Of a DNA stretch of 64,000 nucleotides, positions 11,309 to 21,100 are shown piece after piece; position 1 is the stretch's first letter; each line of letters starts with the position of its first letter. A model generated the notes under the pieces. The model was given only the letters and a program-made list of their open reading frames with translations, ran no database searches and was not told where the DNA came from. The stretch is from Thiobacillus denitrificans (GTDB lineage: Bacteria; Pseudomonadota; Gammaproteobacteria; Burkholderiales; Thiobacillaceae): contig DHHQ01000027.1 in NCBI GenBank assembly GCA_002403375.1, forward strand, positions 159,179-223,178, in the 5' to 3' direction. The position numbers and the translations under genes are program-made.

Positions 11309-11379
11309 GCTGAATCTCCTCAAACTGAAATGAATGAAACGACGACACCACGATGGCGCATCGCTATGCTCTGTAACTT

Positions 11380-11395
11380 AGCAGCAACCGTGCCA
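11380..11395 (-). promoter_or_regulatory. Sigma-54 promoter of glnA
   Basis: Minus-strand TGGCACGGTTGCTGCT: a perfect -24 half (TGGCACG) and a -12 GC at the required 10-base spacing. The expected transcription start is near 11370, giving a leader of about 60 bases before the glnA ATG. Confidence 0.8.
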
Positions 11396-11457
11396 TGTAA
11401 GAAATCGGGGCAAATCATTGTGCCACAGGGCTGATGCGTCAGGATAGTGCACTTTTG

Positions 11458-11474
11458 CGCACCATGACGGCGCA
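11458..11474. promoter_or_regulatory. NtrC binding site 2 (promoter-proximal)
   Basis: CGCACC-N5-GGCGCA, 5 of 6 matches in each half to the NtrC palindrome TGCACC-N5-GGTGCA. Its centre is about 96 bp upstream of the predicted glnA start and 31 bp (three helical turns) from the other box, like the paired enhancer sites of enteric glnA. Confidence 0.65.
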
Positions 11475-11488
11475 TGGCGGAGTCCAGA

Positions 11489-11505
11489 TGCACCACAACG
11501 GTGCG
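11489..11505. promoter_or_regulatory. NtrC binding site 1 (promoter-distal)
   Basis: TGCACCACAACGGTGCG, 11 of 12 palindromic positions match TGCACC-N5-GGTGCA. The centre is about 127 bp upstream of the predicted sigma-54 start of glnA. It also lies just before the rhodanese promoter, so NtrC may influence that gene. Confidence 0.75.
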
Positions 11506-11507
11506 CA

Positions 11508-11535
11508 TTGCGCCGCCCCCCCGGTTTCATATACT
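11508..11535 (+). promoter_or_regulatory. Possible sigma-70 promoter for the rhodanese gene
   Basis: TTGCGC (11508-11513), 16-bp spacer, TATACT (11530-11535), 26 bp before the ATG. The -35 is weak. It abuts the distal NtrC box. Confidence 0.45.
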
Positions 11536-11561
11536 GAATTGACATAATCGAGGGGGCCGCC

Positions 11562-12017
11562 ATGGGACGCATCACAGAGTTGCTCGACACCGCACACGGC
11601 CGCAGCCGGGACAATTCCTGGTCCTTCCCGGGCGGGCTGCTTCCGCACGAAGCGTACGAATTGCTGCAGATCGCACCCGGAGCACGCCTGATCGACGTTC
11701 GTTCGCGCGCGGAACTCGAACTCACCGGCACCATCCCCAACGCCGTGCACGTGGAATGGCAATCGTGGCCCGGCTGGGTACTCAATCCCCATTTCCTGAC
11801 CCAGGTCGCCCACGCCACCGATCCCGAATCGCTGCTCCTCTTCATCTGCCGCAACGGCCACTTCTCCCACAGCGCAGCCGCCGCCTGCACCGAGGCCGGT
11901 CGCGGCAGCTGCTACAGCGTGCTCGAAGGTTTCGAAGGCGACCTCAACAGGGCCACGGGTCATCGCAACGAAATCAACGGCTGGAAGGCGCGCGGCCTGC
12001 CCTGGACGCAGAGCTGA
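11562..12017 (+). CDS. Single-domain rhodanese-like protein
   Basis: 151 residues, cytoplasmic (no signal). LIDVRSRAELELTGTIPNAVHVEW is the rhodanese N-terminal signature in two parts, and ICRNGHFSHSAA is the active-site loop with the sulfur-accepting cysteine. The final segment EGDLNRATGHRNEINGWKARGLPW is typical of a betaproteobacterial rhodanese subgroup. Likely a sulfurtransferase; donor and acceptor are unknown. Divergent from glnA, followed by aroE. Confidence 0.92.
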   Translation: MGRITELLDTAHGRSRDNSWSFPGGLLPHEAYELLQIAPGARLIDVRSRAELELTGTIPNAVHVEWQSWPGWVLNPHFLTQVAHATDPESLLLFICRNGHFSHSAAAACTEAGRGSCYSVLEGFEGDLNRATGHRNEINGWKARGLPWTQS

Positions 12018-12059
12018 GCGCGCCACGCGGCCGCGGCAACGGCTAGAATGGCGGTCGCC

Positions 12060-12857
12060 ATGACCGACCGCTACGCCGTATTCGGGCACCCGATTGCCCA
12101 TTCCAAATCCCCGCTGATCCACGCCGCCTTCGCCCGCCAGACCGCGCAGGACATGACGTACGAGGCGATCCTCGCGCCGCTCGACGGCTTCGCCGCCAGC
12201 GTCGCGGCGTTCGTCGCCGCCGGCGGGCGCGGCGCCAACGTCACCGTCCCGTTCAAGGAAGAAGCGTACCGGCTGGCCAGCCGCCTCACACCGCGGGCAG
12301 AGCACGCCGGTGCCGTGAACACCCTGGTGTTCGGCAGCGACGGCATCCTCGGCGACAACACCGACGGCGCCGGCCTGGTCGCCGACCTCACCCGCAACCT
12401 GCAGCGGACCCTGAACGGCCGCCGCATCCTGCTGCTCGGCGCCGGCGGCGCGGCGCGCGGCGTCATCGAGCCCCTGCTCGACCAGCAGCCGGCCGCCCTC
12501 GTCATCGCCAACCGCACCGTGAGCCGGGCACAGGAACTCGCCGAACAATTCGGCCGCGGCGTCCGCGCGAGCGGCTTCGAGGCGCTCGACGGCGCCTTCG
12601 ACCTCGTCATCAACGCCACCGCGGCAAGCCTCGCCGGCGAACTGCCCCCGCTGTCGCCGCGCATCTTCACCGCGGACACGCTGGCCTACGACATGATGTA
12701 CGGTCGCGACACCCCCTTCCTCGCCTTCGCCCGCGCGCAGGGCGCGGCCACCGCCGACGGCCTCGGCATGCTGGTCGAACAGGCCGCCGAAGCGTTTCAT
12801 CTATGGCGCGGCGTACGCCCCGACACCGCCCCCGTCATCGCAAGCCTGCGCGCATGA
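12060..12857 (+). CDS. aroE: Shikimate dehydrogenase (NADP+)
   Basis: Reduces 3-dehydroshikimate to shikimate with NADPH in aromatic amino-acid synthesis. The start giving MTDRYAVFGHPIAHSKSP is chosen from the family's N terminus; an ATG 12 bp upstream is possible. Visible motifs are SKSP and NVTVPFK (shikimate binding, catalytic lysine), NTDGAG, and the nucleotide loop LLGAGGAARG with NRT for NADP. 265 residues, normal length. Its stop overlaps the mtgA start. Confidence 0.96.
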   Translation: MTDRYAVFGHPIAHSKSPLIHAAFARQTAQDMTYEAILAPLDGFAASVAAFVAAGGRGANVTVPFKEEAYRLASRLTPRAEHAGAVNTLVFGSDGILGDNTDGAGLVADLTRNLQRTLNGRRILLLGAGGAARGVIEPLLDQQPAALVIANRTVSRAQELAEQFGRGVRASGFEALDGAFDLVINATAASLAGELPPLSPRIFTADTLAYDMMYGRDTPFLAFARAQGAATADGLGMLVEQAAEAFHLWRGVRPDTAPVIASLRA

Positions 12858-13555
12858 TGCGCAGCGTCCTGCGCGGGCTCGGCAAGGGCCTGGCCGCGGT
12901 CGTCGCCCTGGTGCTGCTGTACCAGCTGTGGATCTTCGCCCACGTGCTGTGGTGGATCGATCACAACCCCACCTCCACCGCCTTCATGGAAGCGGGTCTC
13001 GCGCGCCAGCAGGAAAAGAACCCCGATGCCGAGTTGCGCCACAAGTGGGTGCCCTACGACCGCATCTCCATCCACCTCAAGCGCGCCGTCGTCGCCGCCG
13101 AGGACGCGCGCTTCATCGAGCACGAGGGCTTCGACGTCGAGGGCATCCAGAAGGCCGTCGAAAAGAACCTGAAGAAGGGAAAACTCGTCGCCGGCGGCTC
13201 GACCATCAGCCAGCAGCTCGCCAAGAACCTGTTCCTCTCCGGCGAGCGCAGCTTCATCCGCAAGGGCCAGGAAGCGGTCATCACCCTGATGATCGAATCG
13301 ACCTGGAGCAAGCGCCGCATCCTCGAGGTGTATCTGAACGTCATCGAGTGGGGCAACGGCATCTATGGCGCAGAGGCCGCCGCGCGCCGCTACTACAGGA
13401 CCTCCGCCGCCAACCTCGACCGCGACCAGGCCGCCCGCATGGCGGCGATGATCCCCAACCCGCGCTGGTACGAGCACAACCGCGGCTCGCGCACCTACCA
13501 GCGCCGGGTTGCGGTCATCAAGCGCTACATGGGGAGTGCGCAGGTGCCGCGCTGA
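12854..13555 (+). CDS. mtgA: Monofunctional peptidoglycan glycosyltransferase
   Basis: GT51 transglycosylase that polymerises lipid II into glycan strands at the periplasmic face. 233 residues from the ATG overlapping the aroE stop. One N-terminal membrane helix (about 8-32), then EDARFIEHEGFD with the catalytic glutamate, GGSTISQQLAKNLFLS and EVYLNVIEWGNGIYG, the conserved GT51 motifs. No transpeptidase domain is fused, as expected for MtgA. Confidence 0.96.
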   Translation: MMRSVLRGLGKGLAAVVALVLLYQLWIFAHVLWWIDHNPTSTAFMEAGLARQQEKNPDAELRHKWVPYDRISIHLKRAVVAAEDARFIEHEGFDVEGIQKAVEKNLKKGKLVAGGSTISQQLAKNLFLSGERSFIRKGQEAVITLMIESTWSKRRILEVYLNVIEWGNGIYGAEAAARRYYRTSAANLDRDQAARMAAMIPNPRWYEHNRGSRTYQRRVAVIKRYMGSAQVPR

Positions 13556-13588
13556 GGCCGCGCGCTGTTTGCGCAGCCTGTCAGCCCG

Positions 13589-14260
13589 TCACGAATCGCG
13601 CGAGGTGGACCGGGTCGCCATCCCGGCGTTTGAGCCAAGATCCCCGCTGCTCTGGTACCAGAGGTCCGACTCAGGACACCGCCGAAATGGCAGCCTGTTC
13701 AGCGGCGCAGGCGAGGTCGTGATGTTCCCGCCAAGGCCAGGTACAAATTTGCGCACCTCGACACCCTGGCAAACACCGCGACGAAACTTCATGAAAGTAT
13801 CGTAATCGCGCCCGGCCTCCGGGGTGAACATCATGTGAATCGGGCCGCAGTGCTCCCAGGTGCCGCTGGCATTTTGCGCCTGCCAGTACAGCGTCACAGT
13901 GACCGGTTCGCCAGCCGGAATGACATATTCGTGGAAGGAGCGAGGCATGTCATCAGTCGCTGGCATGCCGATCGTCTTGTTAGGCACAAGATACGAAAAG
14001 CCCCCGGCAGCCGCGTGAATAACGGGGTGGGTGTCACCGTCGCAGATGTCGCCCAGGTGAAGGTAGGCTGCAGTTCCGTGAAAGACGCGGATTCTCGCCT
14101 GCCGTTCTGGAACGTATGCCAGCGAAGCCGGATCCGGGCTGGCACAAGCTGCAAGCAGGCCAGGGAGAAGCAAGACAACGATCGACCGACCGGCTTGCCG
14201 CAAGACTTGCGGTACAGCGTTGCCAATTACAGCGACACGCTCACCTCGCACGCAACACAT
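13589..14260 (-). CDS. Lipoprotein of unknown function, distal gene of the TPS operon
   Basis: About 223 residues from the ATG at 14260; the start is uncertain. A lipobox LLAAC is preceded by a hydrophobic run (SIVVLLLPGLLAAC), so a TTG at 14203 would give a textbook 20-residue lipoprotein signal, while an ATG at 14341 lies only 13 bp after the upstream gene. The mature part contains VFHGTAAYLHLGDICDGD and VTVTLYWQAQN and looks like a small beta domain. No family recognised. Lower G+C and less biased codons than the surrounding core genes, as for the two preceding lipoproteins. Confidence 0.6.
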   Translation of the reverse strand: MCCVRGERVAVIGNAVPQVLRQAGRSIVVLLLPGLLAACASPDPASLAYVPERQARIRVFHGTAAYLHLGDICDGDTHPVIHAAAGGFSYLVPNKTIGMPATDDMPRSFHEYVIPAGEPVTVTLYWQAQNASGTWEHCGPIHMMFTPEAGRDYDTFMKFRRGVCQGVEVRKFVPGLGGNITTSPAPLNRLPFRRCPESDLWYQSSGDLGSNAGMATRSTSRDS

Positions 14261-14354
14261 GCTCAGCACGTCGGCTCGGCGCGGACGCACGCTGGACGAT
14301 TGAAGAGCGGGTTTCGATGACGATGCAGAATGAGAGGTCATCTGCACGTCCGCC

Positions 14355-14627
14355 TCATGGGCATTGATAAGGGCTTTCGCTTTCCAGCTCCTTCCCTGTT
14401 TGCAGCGAGCGTATCGTGACCACCGCCTTGGGGTGGGCTGCGCAGATGCCATTTCTCACCGTGTAAATATGGCGTCCCTGAACGTGAGCCACGGCGTTTA
14501 TGGCTTTCCCCTCCACATCGACCGCTGTTAAGGTGAATTGACCTGTCATGGTCACACACCCGGTCAGCAGCACCACGCCGGACATCATCAACAAAGCAGA
14601 ATGTTTCAGGTCAGAACGCGTCATCAT
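14355..14627 (-). CDS. Small lipoprotein of unknown function
   Basis: 90 residues. Lipoprotein signal with LLTGC lipobox near residue 23, then a short beta-rich domain (FTLTAVDVEGKAINAVAHV) with two further cysteines. The chosen ATG overlaps the stop of the upstream lipoprotein gene as ATGA, so the two are translationally coupled. Position behind tpsA suggests an accessory or immunity role; nothing in the sequence proves it. Confidence 0.7.
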   Translation of the reverse strand: MMTRSDLKHSALLMMSGVVLLTGCVTMTGQFTLTAVDVEGKAINAVAHVQGRHIYTVRNGICAAHPKAVVTIRSLQTGKELESESPYQCP

Positions 14628-15133
14628 GGCCGGCACTCCGGAGGCGGGTTGTCGTAATCCTTTTTCGGGTCATCGCAGGCGGATGGGCTGAAAGCGTGCT
14701 TGCGGCAGTACTCTCGATCGGTCTTGAGCCTGCAGTACCAGCTGTTCAGGCGGCGCTCAACACTGCGCTCGGGAATGGCGGTGTTGGGCTGGCAGGCAGG
14801 ATAGGTCTTGTATTTAGGGAATTTCCTGCAGGATTGCTCAACGCTGTCCCATCTCGCGACAAATCCTGATTTTTCCATGCATGCTGACACCATGAATGCA
14901 TAGCTGAGCTGTTCGTCGAGTGTTTTGAGCCCTAATGCCTTTTCATACATAAAACCCGTAACAGCGTAATGCGGCGCACCGCACTCAAGCATAGCCTTCT
15001 TAACATCAATCTGGCTCAAGCCAGGTTTCATCCACTTTTCGTACGCTTCGGGAGCGGGTTTGTCTATGTTATGGATGCTGTATCCACCGCAACCGGATAG
15101 AACCAACATAGCAATTACAACCGATCGATTCAT
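14624..15133 (-). CDS. Cysteine-rich lipoprotein, candidate immunity protein for the TpsA effector
   Basis: 169 residues. Signal with LSGC lipobox at residue 15. Eight further cysteines are spread over the mature protein, compatible with four disulfides in the periplasm. Its ATG overlaps the tpsA stop by 4 bp (ATGA). Lipoprotein immunity partners encoded directly after envelope-acting lipase effectors are known from type VI Tle/Tli pairs; here the effector domain at the end of TpsA carries a GHSRG nucleophile elbow, so an immunity role is a reasonable inference. No recognised family. Confidence 0.72.
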   Translation of the reverse strand: MNRSVVIAMLVLSGCGGYSIHNIDKPAPEAYEKWMKPGLSQIDVKKAMLECGAPHYAVTGFMYEKALGLKTLDEQLSYAFMVSACMEKSGFVARWDSVEQSCRKFPKYKTYPACQPNTAIPERSVERRLNSWYCRLKTDREYCRKHAFSPSACDDPKKDYDNPPPECRP

Positions 15134-18100
15134 GGTTTTCCTCCATTCTGGGCTGCTGGTTTGGACGGCACCTCAATGGTTTTGGGTGAGCCATAGCTCC
15201 CTTTGCAGCCTTCAGGGTCCACCGCACCTGTCCCATAACAACTATGCACCGTGGGCGCATCGCCGAAGATCCGCCACCATTCGTTCAGCCGGCTGCTCTC
15301 GGCCGGGCGCTGGTCGTAAGTCGCCGGGTTGTTACCAATCAGGCCGCCCACGAAGTCGTCCGCATGATTCTGCAACAGCACCACCGAATGATTTCCGTTG
15401 CTCATGGCATCGAGCAGGGTGGCGGCATCTTGTGCATCGTAGGCCGGGCCCACGAATTTGATCTCGGTGTTCGCCAGCACGCCGCTGGATCCGGCCTCGC
15501 CAGCTAGGGACTCCATCGCGTTCCCGATGGTCATTGCACCGCGGCTGTGGCCCACCAGGTTGAGCCCGTCGGCTCCATACTGCCCCATCAGATTTTTTAT
15601 CTCCTGGGTGGCGTTCGCAAGGTCGCCAACGCCACCTTCCAGAAATTTCTGGTAACCCGCAACCATCAGTTCGGAAATAGCGTTGTCGGCCTCGGGATAG
15701 TAGACAAGATAAACATCCTGGCCGGGAGGCAGCTCGCTCATCTGCACGGCATACCCGCCCGCTGCGGCCTCGTCGTTGAAGATGCCATTGGTGAAAACGT
15801 TCAGCCTCTCTCCGGCTTCGGGCTTGAGCGCACCCTTTTCGGTATCGGAGAGTTCAGTCATGACCGGTTTGCCGTCTTCACCCTTTACGACCTCACCCGT
15901 TTCCGCGTCACGTACCACCCTATATATTTTCGCCTTCTCCAGGAAGGAGACGCGGTAGGCCTCGTCACTGAACTTAACCGCTTCCTTGAACGTCGCCTCC
16001 TTGATTGACCTCTCGGCCTCGACGATCTGTCTCATTGCCTCGACGTCCTGTCGTTCCGCGACAGTATGCGCGTTAGCCGTGTCACGGTTCAGCCTGGCAA
16101 TGGCTTCTTCCGCGGTATGGCCAGTCTGTTCAAGCTGTTGCGCCTCGTCGGTAATACGAACAGAGCCACTGCTGATAGCCGCCAGCGTCTGGCCGCTACT
16201 GCTGCCCGATTCGTTGGCATTGTTCAGTCCAGTCCCAATAGCCGCTTTGGCAGCACCGTATTTGCCCTGCGTGGCCATGCTGCTATCCAGGCTGATGCCG
16301 CTCGATTTAGCACTGGCGTCCGCGCGGTTCTGAATATCGCTGGTAGTGAGCGTTCCAGTAATGAGGCTGTTCCTGCCTTGGTGAACGGCAACTTGGGTGG
16401 ATTCGATCACCGCTCCCTTGAGGTCGGTGTTGCCGCTCACGACAATATCGAAGCCGCCGTCGCCCGCCTTGATGCCGGACTGCTCGACGACGCTGGCGTG
16501 GTCACCGTGAACTTTGCTCTTGCTCGCGCTGACACTGCCGCTGACGCCGGCGCCGATGGTGACGCTGCCGCCGACGTTCTGCTGTTTGCTGTCGTAGCGA
16601 CTGGTGTCCTGCAGGCTTTCGATGGCGAGGTTGCCCCCGACATCGGCGACGACCTGGTTGCCGCTGGCGACCGCGCCCTTGAGGATGGTGTCGCCACCGC
16701 TTTTCAGGCTGAGCTGGTTGCCGGCTTCGACATGGGTGTTGGTATAGCTCACGTCGCTGCCGTCGGCGTTGCCACGGCCTTTGCTTCCGCTTGCGGTCAC
16801 GCCGAAGCCGTTGGTGCCAAAGCTAACACCAATGCTGGCACTGCTGCTCTCGTTGGTGCTGTGCTGGTCCGCGGTATTTTGGGCGGCGAGGAGTTGGACT
16901 TCGTCGTCCGCCTGAAGGCTGACGTTGTTGCCCGCGCTGATGGCGCTGCCCTGGGCGGTGAGGTCGCTGGCCTCGCCTGCGCCAGTGGCACGGATGTCGA
17001 CGTTGCCGGCCGCGGCGACGGTCGAGCCCTGCGCGGTGCTTGCGGCCTGTACGCTGTTGCTCTTGCTCCGGCTTCCGCCGACGCTGATGCTGACGTTGAT
17101 GCCGCCGGCTTGCTGGGCCAGGCTGGCACTCTCGATCGCCCGGCCGGCCTGGGTGGCGTCGTAGGCATCTTTTGCGGCCAGCGCGGCGGTGCCGCCGGCG
17201 AGCGCCCGCATCCGCGGGTCGTCCGTATGGCCGGCGGCATTCCGCATCTCTTGCGCGGTCTGCGCGGCGGAGATGACGGGGCTGGACAGGGCGACGGTGA
17301 GGCCGCTTTGCTCGAAACGGGTTTCATTCTCGCTGCGGCCGGCATTCTGCGCCTCCACGATATCGACGCGTTGCGCTGCGATCGCGATATCGCCCTGCGG
17401 AGCCAGCACGCTGCTGCCGGTCTGGGTGTAGGCGTCACCGGCCCGGATCTCGACATTGCCCCGGGTGCTTCCCACCGTGCTGGCAGCGGCGTAGGTGGAA
17501 ACGCTGTCGGCGGTTTGCGTGGTCCGCAGGTTACCGTAGGTGATCGACAGGCCACCGCTGGTGAAGAGCCCTGACTTCTGCTTGTCCGCAAAATGCGTCG
17601 CGCTGCGTGTCTCGGTAGCGGTTGCAATCGCCACATCGTTGCCCGCCACCAGCCGGGTATCTGCATCCGACACGACATTGCTGCCGGCGACCCGGATGTC
17701 GCGGCCGGCTTGGAGATCGATGCTGTCAGCGCTGAAGGTGGACGCCACCGCCACGGTGTCGCGCGTCTCGTCCAGATTGGTCGTGGTGGTGGAGGAAAGG
17801 AAACCGCTCTTGGTGGCGTGACGCGCCTCACTCCAGTTCTGGCTGGCCTCGCCTGACTCGATGCGCAGGTCGCGGCCCACCGTGGCCTGAACCGCCCCGT
17901 TTTCGCTGTTCACCTGCGCCGCGCGGGCGGCGAGGTCCTGTCCGGCGGAGAGCGTCACGTCGCCCCGGGTCTGGATGACCGTGCCGACTTCCCACGTGCT
18001 GCCCTGTTTGAGATGGTTTTTCGCATCCCACACGACGTTGTCCTGTTGGCCGGTGGTGACGGTGGCGAGGTTCAGATCGTTGCCGGCCTGGACCAGGGTC

Positions 18101-21100
18101 TGGCCGTCCGCGCCGCTGTTGGCGATGACGGCGGCGGCGAGGGTGACGTCGCGGCCGGCGGATGCGACGAGCACGCCGGCGGGGCCGCTGACGTAGAGGC
18201 CGGCGACGCGTTCGACGCCGGTGCGGGTGAAGCTGCTCTGGCCAGCCGTGTTCTCGCTGTCGCGGGTAGTGGTCACCACATTGATATCGCGCCCGGCGAT
18301 GGCGGTCAGGCGGTCGGTGGCGTCGACGGTGCCGCCGAGGTTGTCGATATCCTGCTGCGCCATCAGGGCGACATCGCTGCCGCTGATGCGGCCGCCCAGA
18401 TTTCGGATATTGGCGGCATCAATTCTTACCAGCTGTCGTCCGGCGAGCGTGCCGCTGTTGACGACGTCGCCGGTCAGCTTGAGATTGACCGCGGCGCCCG
18501 ACAGCAGGCTGCCGGATCCGTCGATGTCACCCGGCCGCACGCGGACGTAGACCTGCGGCACCAGCACGTTCTCGCTGCGGCCATCGGGCAGGGTCACCTG
18601 CTCCGCGACCAGCCACACGATGTCGCTGGTCAGCTGTGCGATCTGCGCGTCGGTGAGCGCCACGCCGGGGATCAGGTTCCATTCCTGCGCATAGGTCAGG
18701 CCGGCGTCCATCAGCGCGCGGTATTGCGCTTCGTCGTCGGCGTACCCGTCGAGGAAGCGGCGGCCGGTGAGCTGCGCCACCTGCTCGCGGATCAGGCGCT
18801 GTTCGTAGAAGCCGTCTCCCAGCCGCTTTTGCATGAAGGTGGGGTCCATCCCGAGCTGTCCGAGCAGGTAGTCGGAACTGAGCCAGGTGCGGTAATCGGC
18901 AAAGCGCGGATCGGTTTCGATCAGGTAGCCCGCCGTGGGGTCGGGGCTCGGCTGGAACAGCGCGTTACCGGGCAGCGCGACGGGGGCAATGGCGCCGATC
19001 GCGGCTGGGCCGCTGGCGTCGGCGAGAGTGGTGCCGCTGCCAGCGGGTGCGGTGTTCTGCGCCAGTTGCGCGGTGGGCAGGTCGTAGGGGGTGCCGTAAG
19101 TCGGAGCAGGGTTATAGGCGGTGACGGGATCCCACCTGCGGCAATGCTTGTTGCCAAAAGTGCCGCAGGATTCGACATGGGTAAATTGCGCGGTGCCCGC
19201 GTAGGTTGTGATGTCCTGCCCCTGGGTGGCCAGGTTGGCGACACTGGCGCCGCCAAGGTCGAGCAGGCCGCCTGCCACGATGTGGCTGTCCTGGTTGAGG
19301 ACGCTGCCGCCGGTCAGAACCATACCCCCGCCCGAAAGCAATTGGCCGGGCTGGGTGTAGAGCACTTCGGTATGCGAAGGCGCGGAAGTGACCTTGAACC
19401 AGGTGTAGTCCTCGAAGGTGCCGGGGTAGCCTGTGCAACCGTTCTTGTCCTGGCCGCCGCCGATGCCCCAGCAATCGGAGATGGGATAGCTGGTGGCGCT
19501 CCCCCAGGGCTGTACGCGCTCCTCGTAGGTGGCGGGGTCGTTGACCTGCTGGGTGACGAGATGGGCGTTCAGGTTGCGCAGCTCAAGCGCGTCGATCGTG
19601 AGCGTGCCCAGCGCTTCGACGGTGGCGCCGGTGTTGACGACCAAGCTCGCTTCGCCGGTGGCCTGCCGGTTGGCGTCCAGCGCGCCGCCGATGGCGAGGT
19701 CTCCAGCGCTGAAGATCAGCGCTTTGTCCTGGTTGGTCAGGGTTTCTACACCGATGTCGAGGCGATCCCGGCCAGCGATGACGGCACCTACGCCGTTTTC
19801 CGAGGTGTTGTTGAGCGTGGTGGCGGCGATCGCCAGGTGGTCGCCGAAGATGCGTCCGGTGCCGAGATTGTCGAGGGTGCCGGAGATGACGAGTGTTTCG
19901 CCGCCATCGACGAAGCCGCGGTTGACGAGCACACCGGTTGCAGAGAGCGTGGTGGCGGCAGCACTGAATTCACCGGCGGCGGTATTGTCGATCGCGGCTG
20001 CGGAAACGGCGAGCGCACTGCCTGCCAGCATCTGCGCCTGGTTGGTGAGCGTGCCGGCGGTTTCGAACACGGCGTTGCCGTTGGCAATGAGTTCGCCGCT
20101 GTTGACGTAGTCGCTGGTGAGCCGGACGTCGAGATTGCCTTGCGACAACAGGCTGCCGTCGCCGGCGAGGCTCGCGGCGTTCACCTGCAAAAGCTCCCCG
20201 GCGATGAGGGTGCCCGAGCTGTTGGTGATGACGAGCGTTCTGGCGGTGGGGGCGGCATCCAGCAGCGCGAGGGTGCCACTCGCAGCCATGTAGCCTTGCG
20301 TGTTGTCGAGCGTGCCGCTGCTGGTGAGGGAAAGTACGCCATCGGCGTTGATCGTGCCGGAAGTGTTGTCGATCCGGTTGGCGTGGATGGCGACCGCGCC
20401 TGCCTGAATGCCCTGGTCTGCGCCCTGTGTGCTGCGGTTGTCGAGCGTGTCGGCCTGGATGTTGAGCGTGCCGCCTGCGTTCAGCAGGGCGCCGCGGTTG
20501 TCGATGCTGTGCGCGCTGAGGCTGAGATCGGCTCCGGCTGCCAGCACCCCCGCGTTGCTCAGGTCGGTGCTGCTTAGCACGGCGTGGTTCTGCCCGATGA
20601 GCGTGCCGCTGTTGGTCAGGCCGCCGCTAGTGATTTTGATGCTGGCAGCGCTGGTGATCTGTCCGCTGTTTTGCAGGCGGCCGTCGGCGGTGATGACGAC
20701 ATCGCCTGCCGAGGCGCCGATCTGGCCGGCGGTGCGGACCCCCACGCCAGCCTCGGTGCCGACCAGTGTGATCTTGCGGGCGTACATGCCGCCGAGTGCG
20801 GCTACGTCGATCGACACGGTGGGGGCGGTGCCGCTGCCGTCGATCGGGGTCGCCGCGGCGTTGGTGGCATCGACCTGGTTGGTGCCCGTAGTCACTGCGA
20901 GCTGCTGCGCCCAGATGCCGGCGTTGACCTCCACGGCGCGCGCGATGAGGTCGGTGTAGTCGGTCTGGCTCGCGTCAAGGCCGGCGCCTTGCACGGTGAT
21001 CTGGCCACGTTGCACGCGATAGCCGTCTAGGCTGCCGCCATTCAGGATGGGCGTGCCGGTAGTGAGGGTGGCGCGGCTGGCGTTGATGAACCCGCAGCCG

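Noticed and set aside
11410..11427. TGTGGCACAATGATTTGC as a glnA sigma-54 promoter
   Set aside because: The GG to GC spacing is 11 instead of 10, and a properly spaced, better match lies closer to the gene at 11380-11395.
15130..16000. Classical CdiA-CT with VENN junction
   Set aside because: No VENN-like motif; the effector boundary can only be estimated from the change in sequence character.
18013..20577. An 854-residue plus-strand open frame inside tpsA
   Set aside because: Antisense to the repeat region of tpsA; its length comes from the codon bias of the repeats and it has no start signals or known domains.
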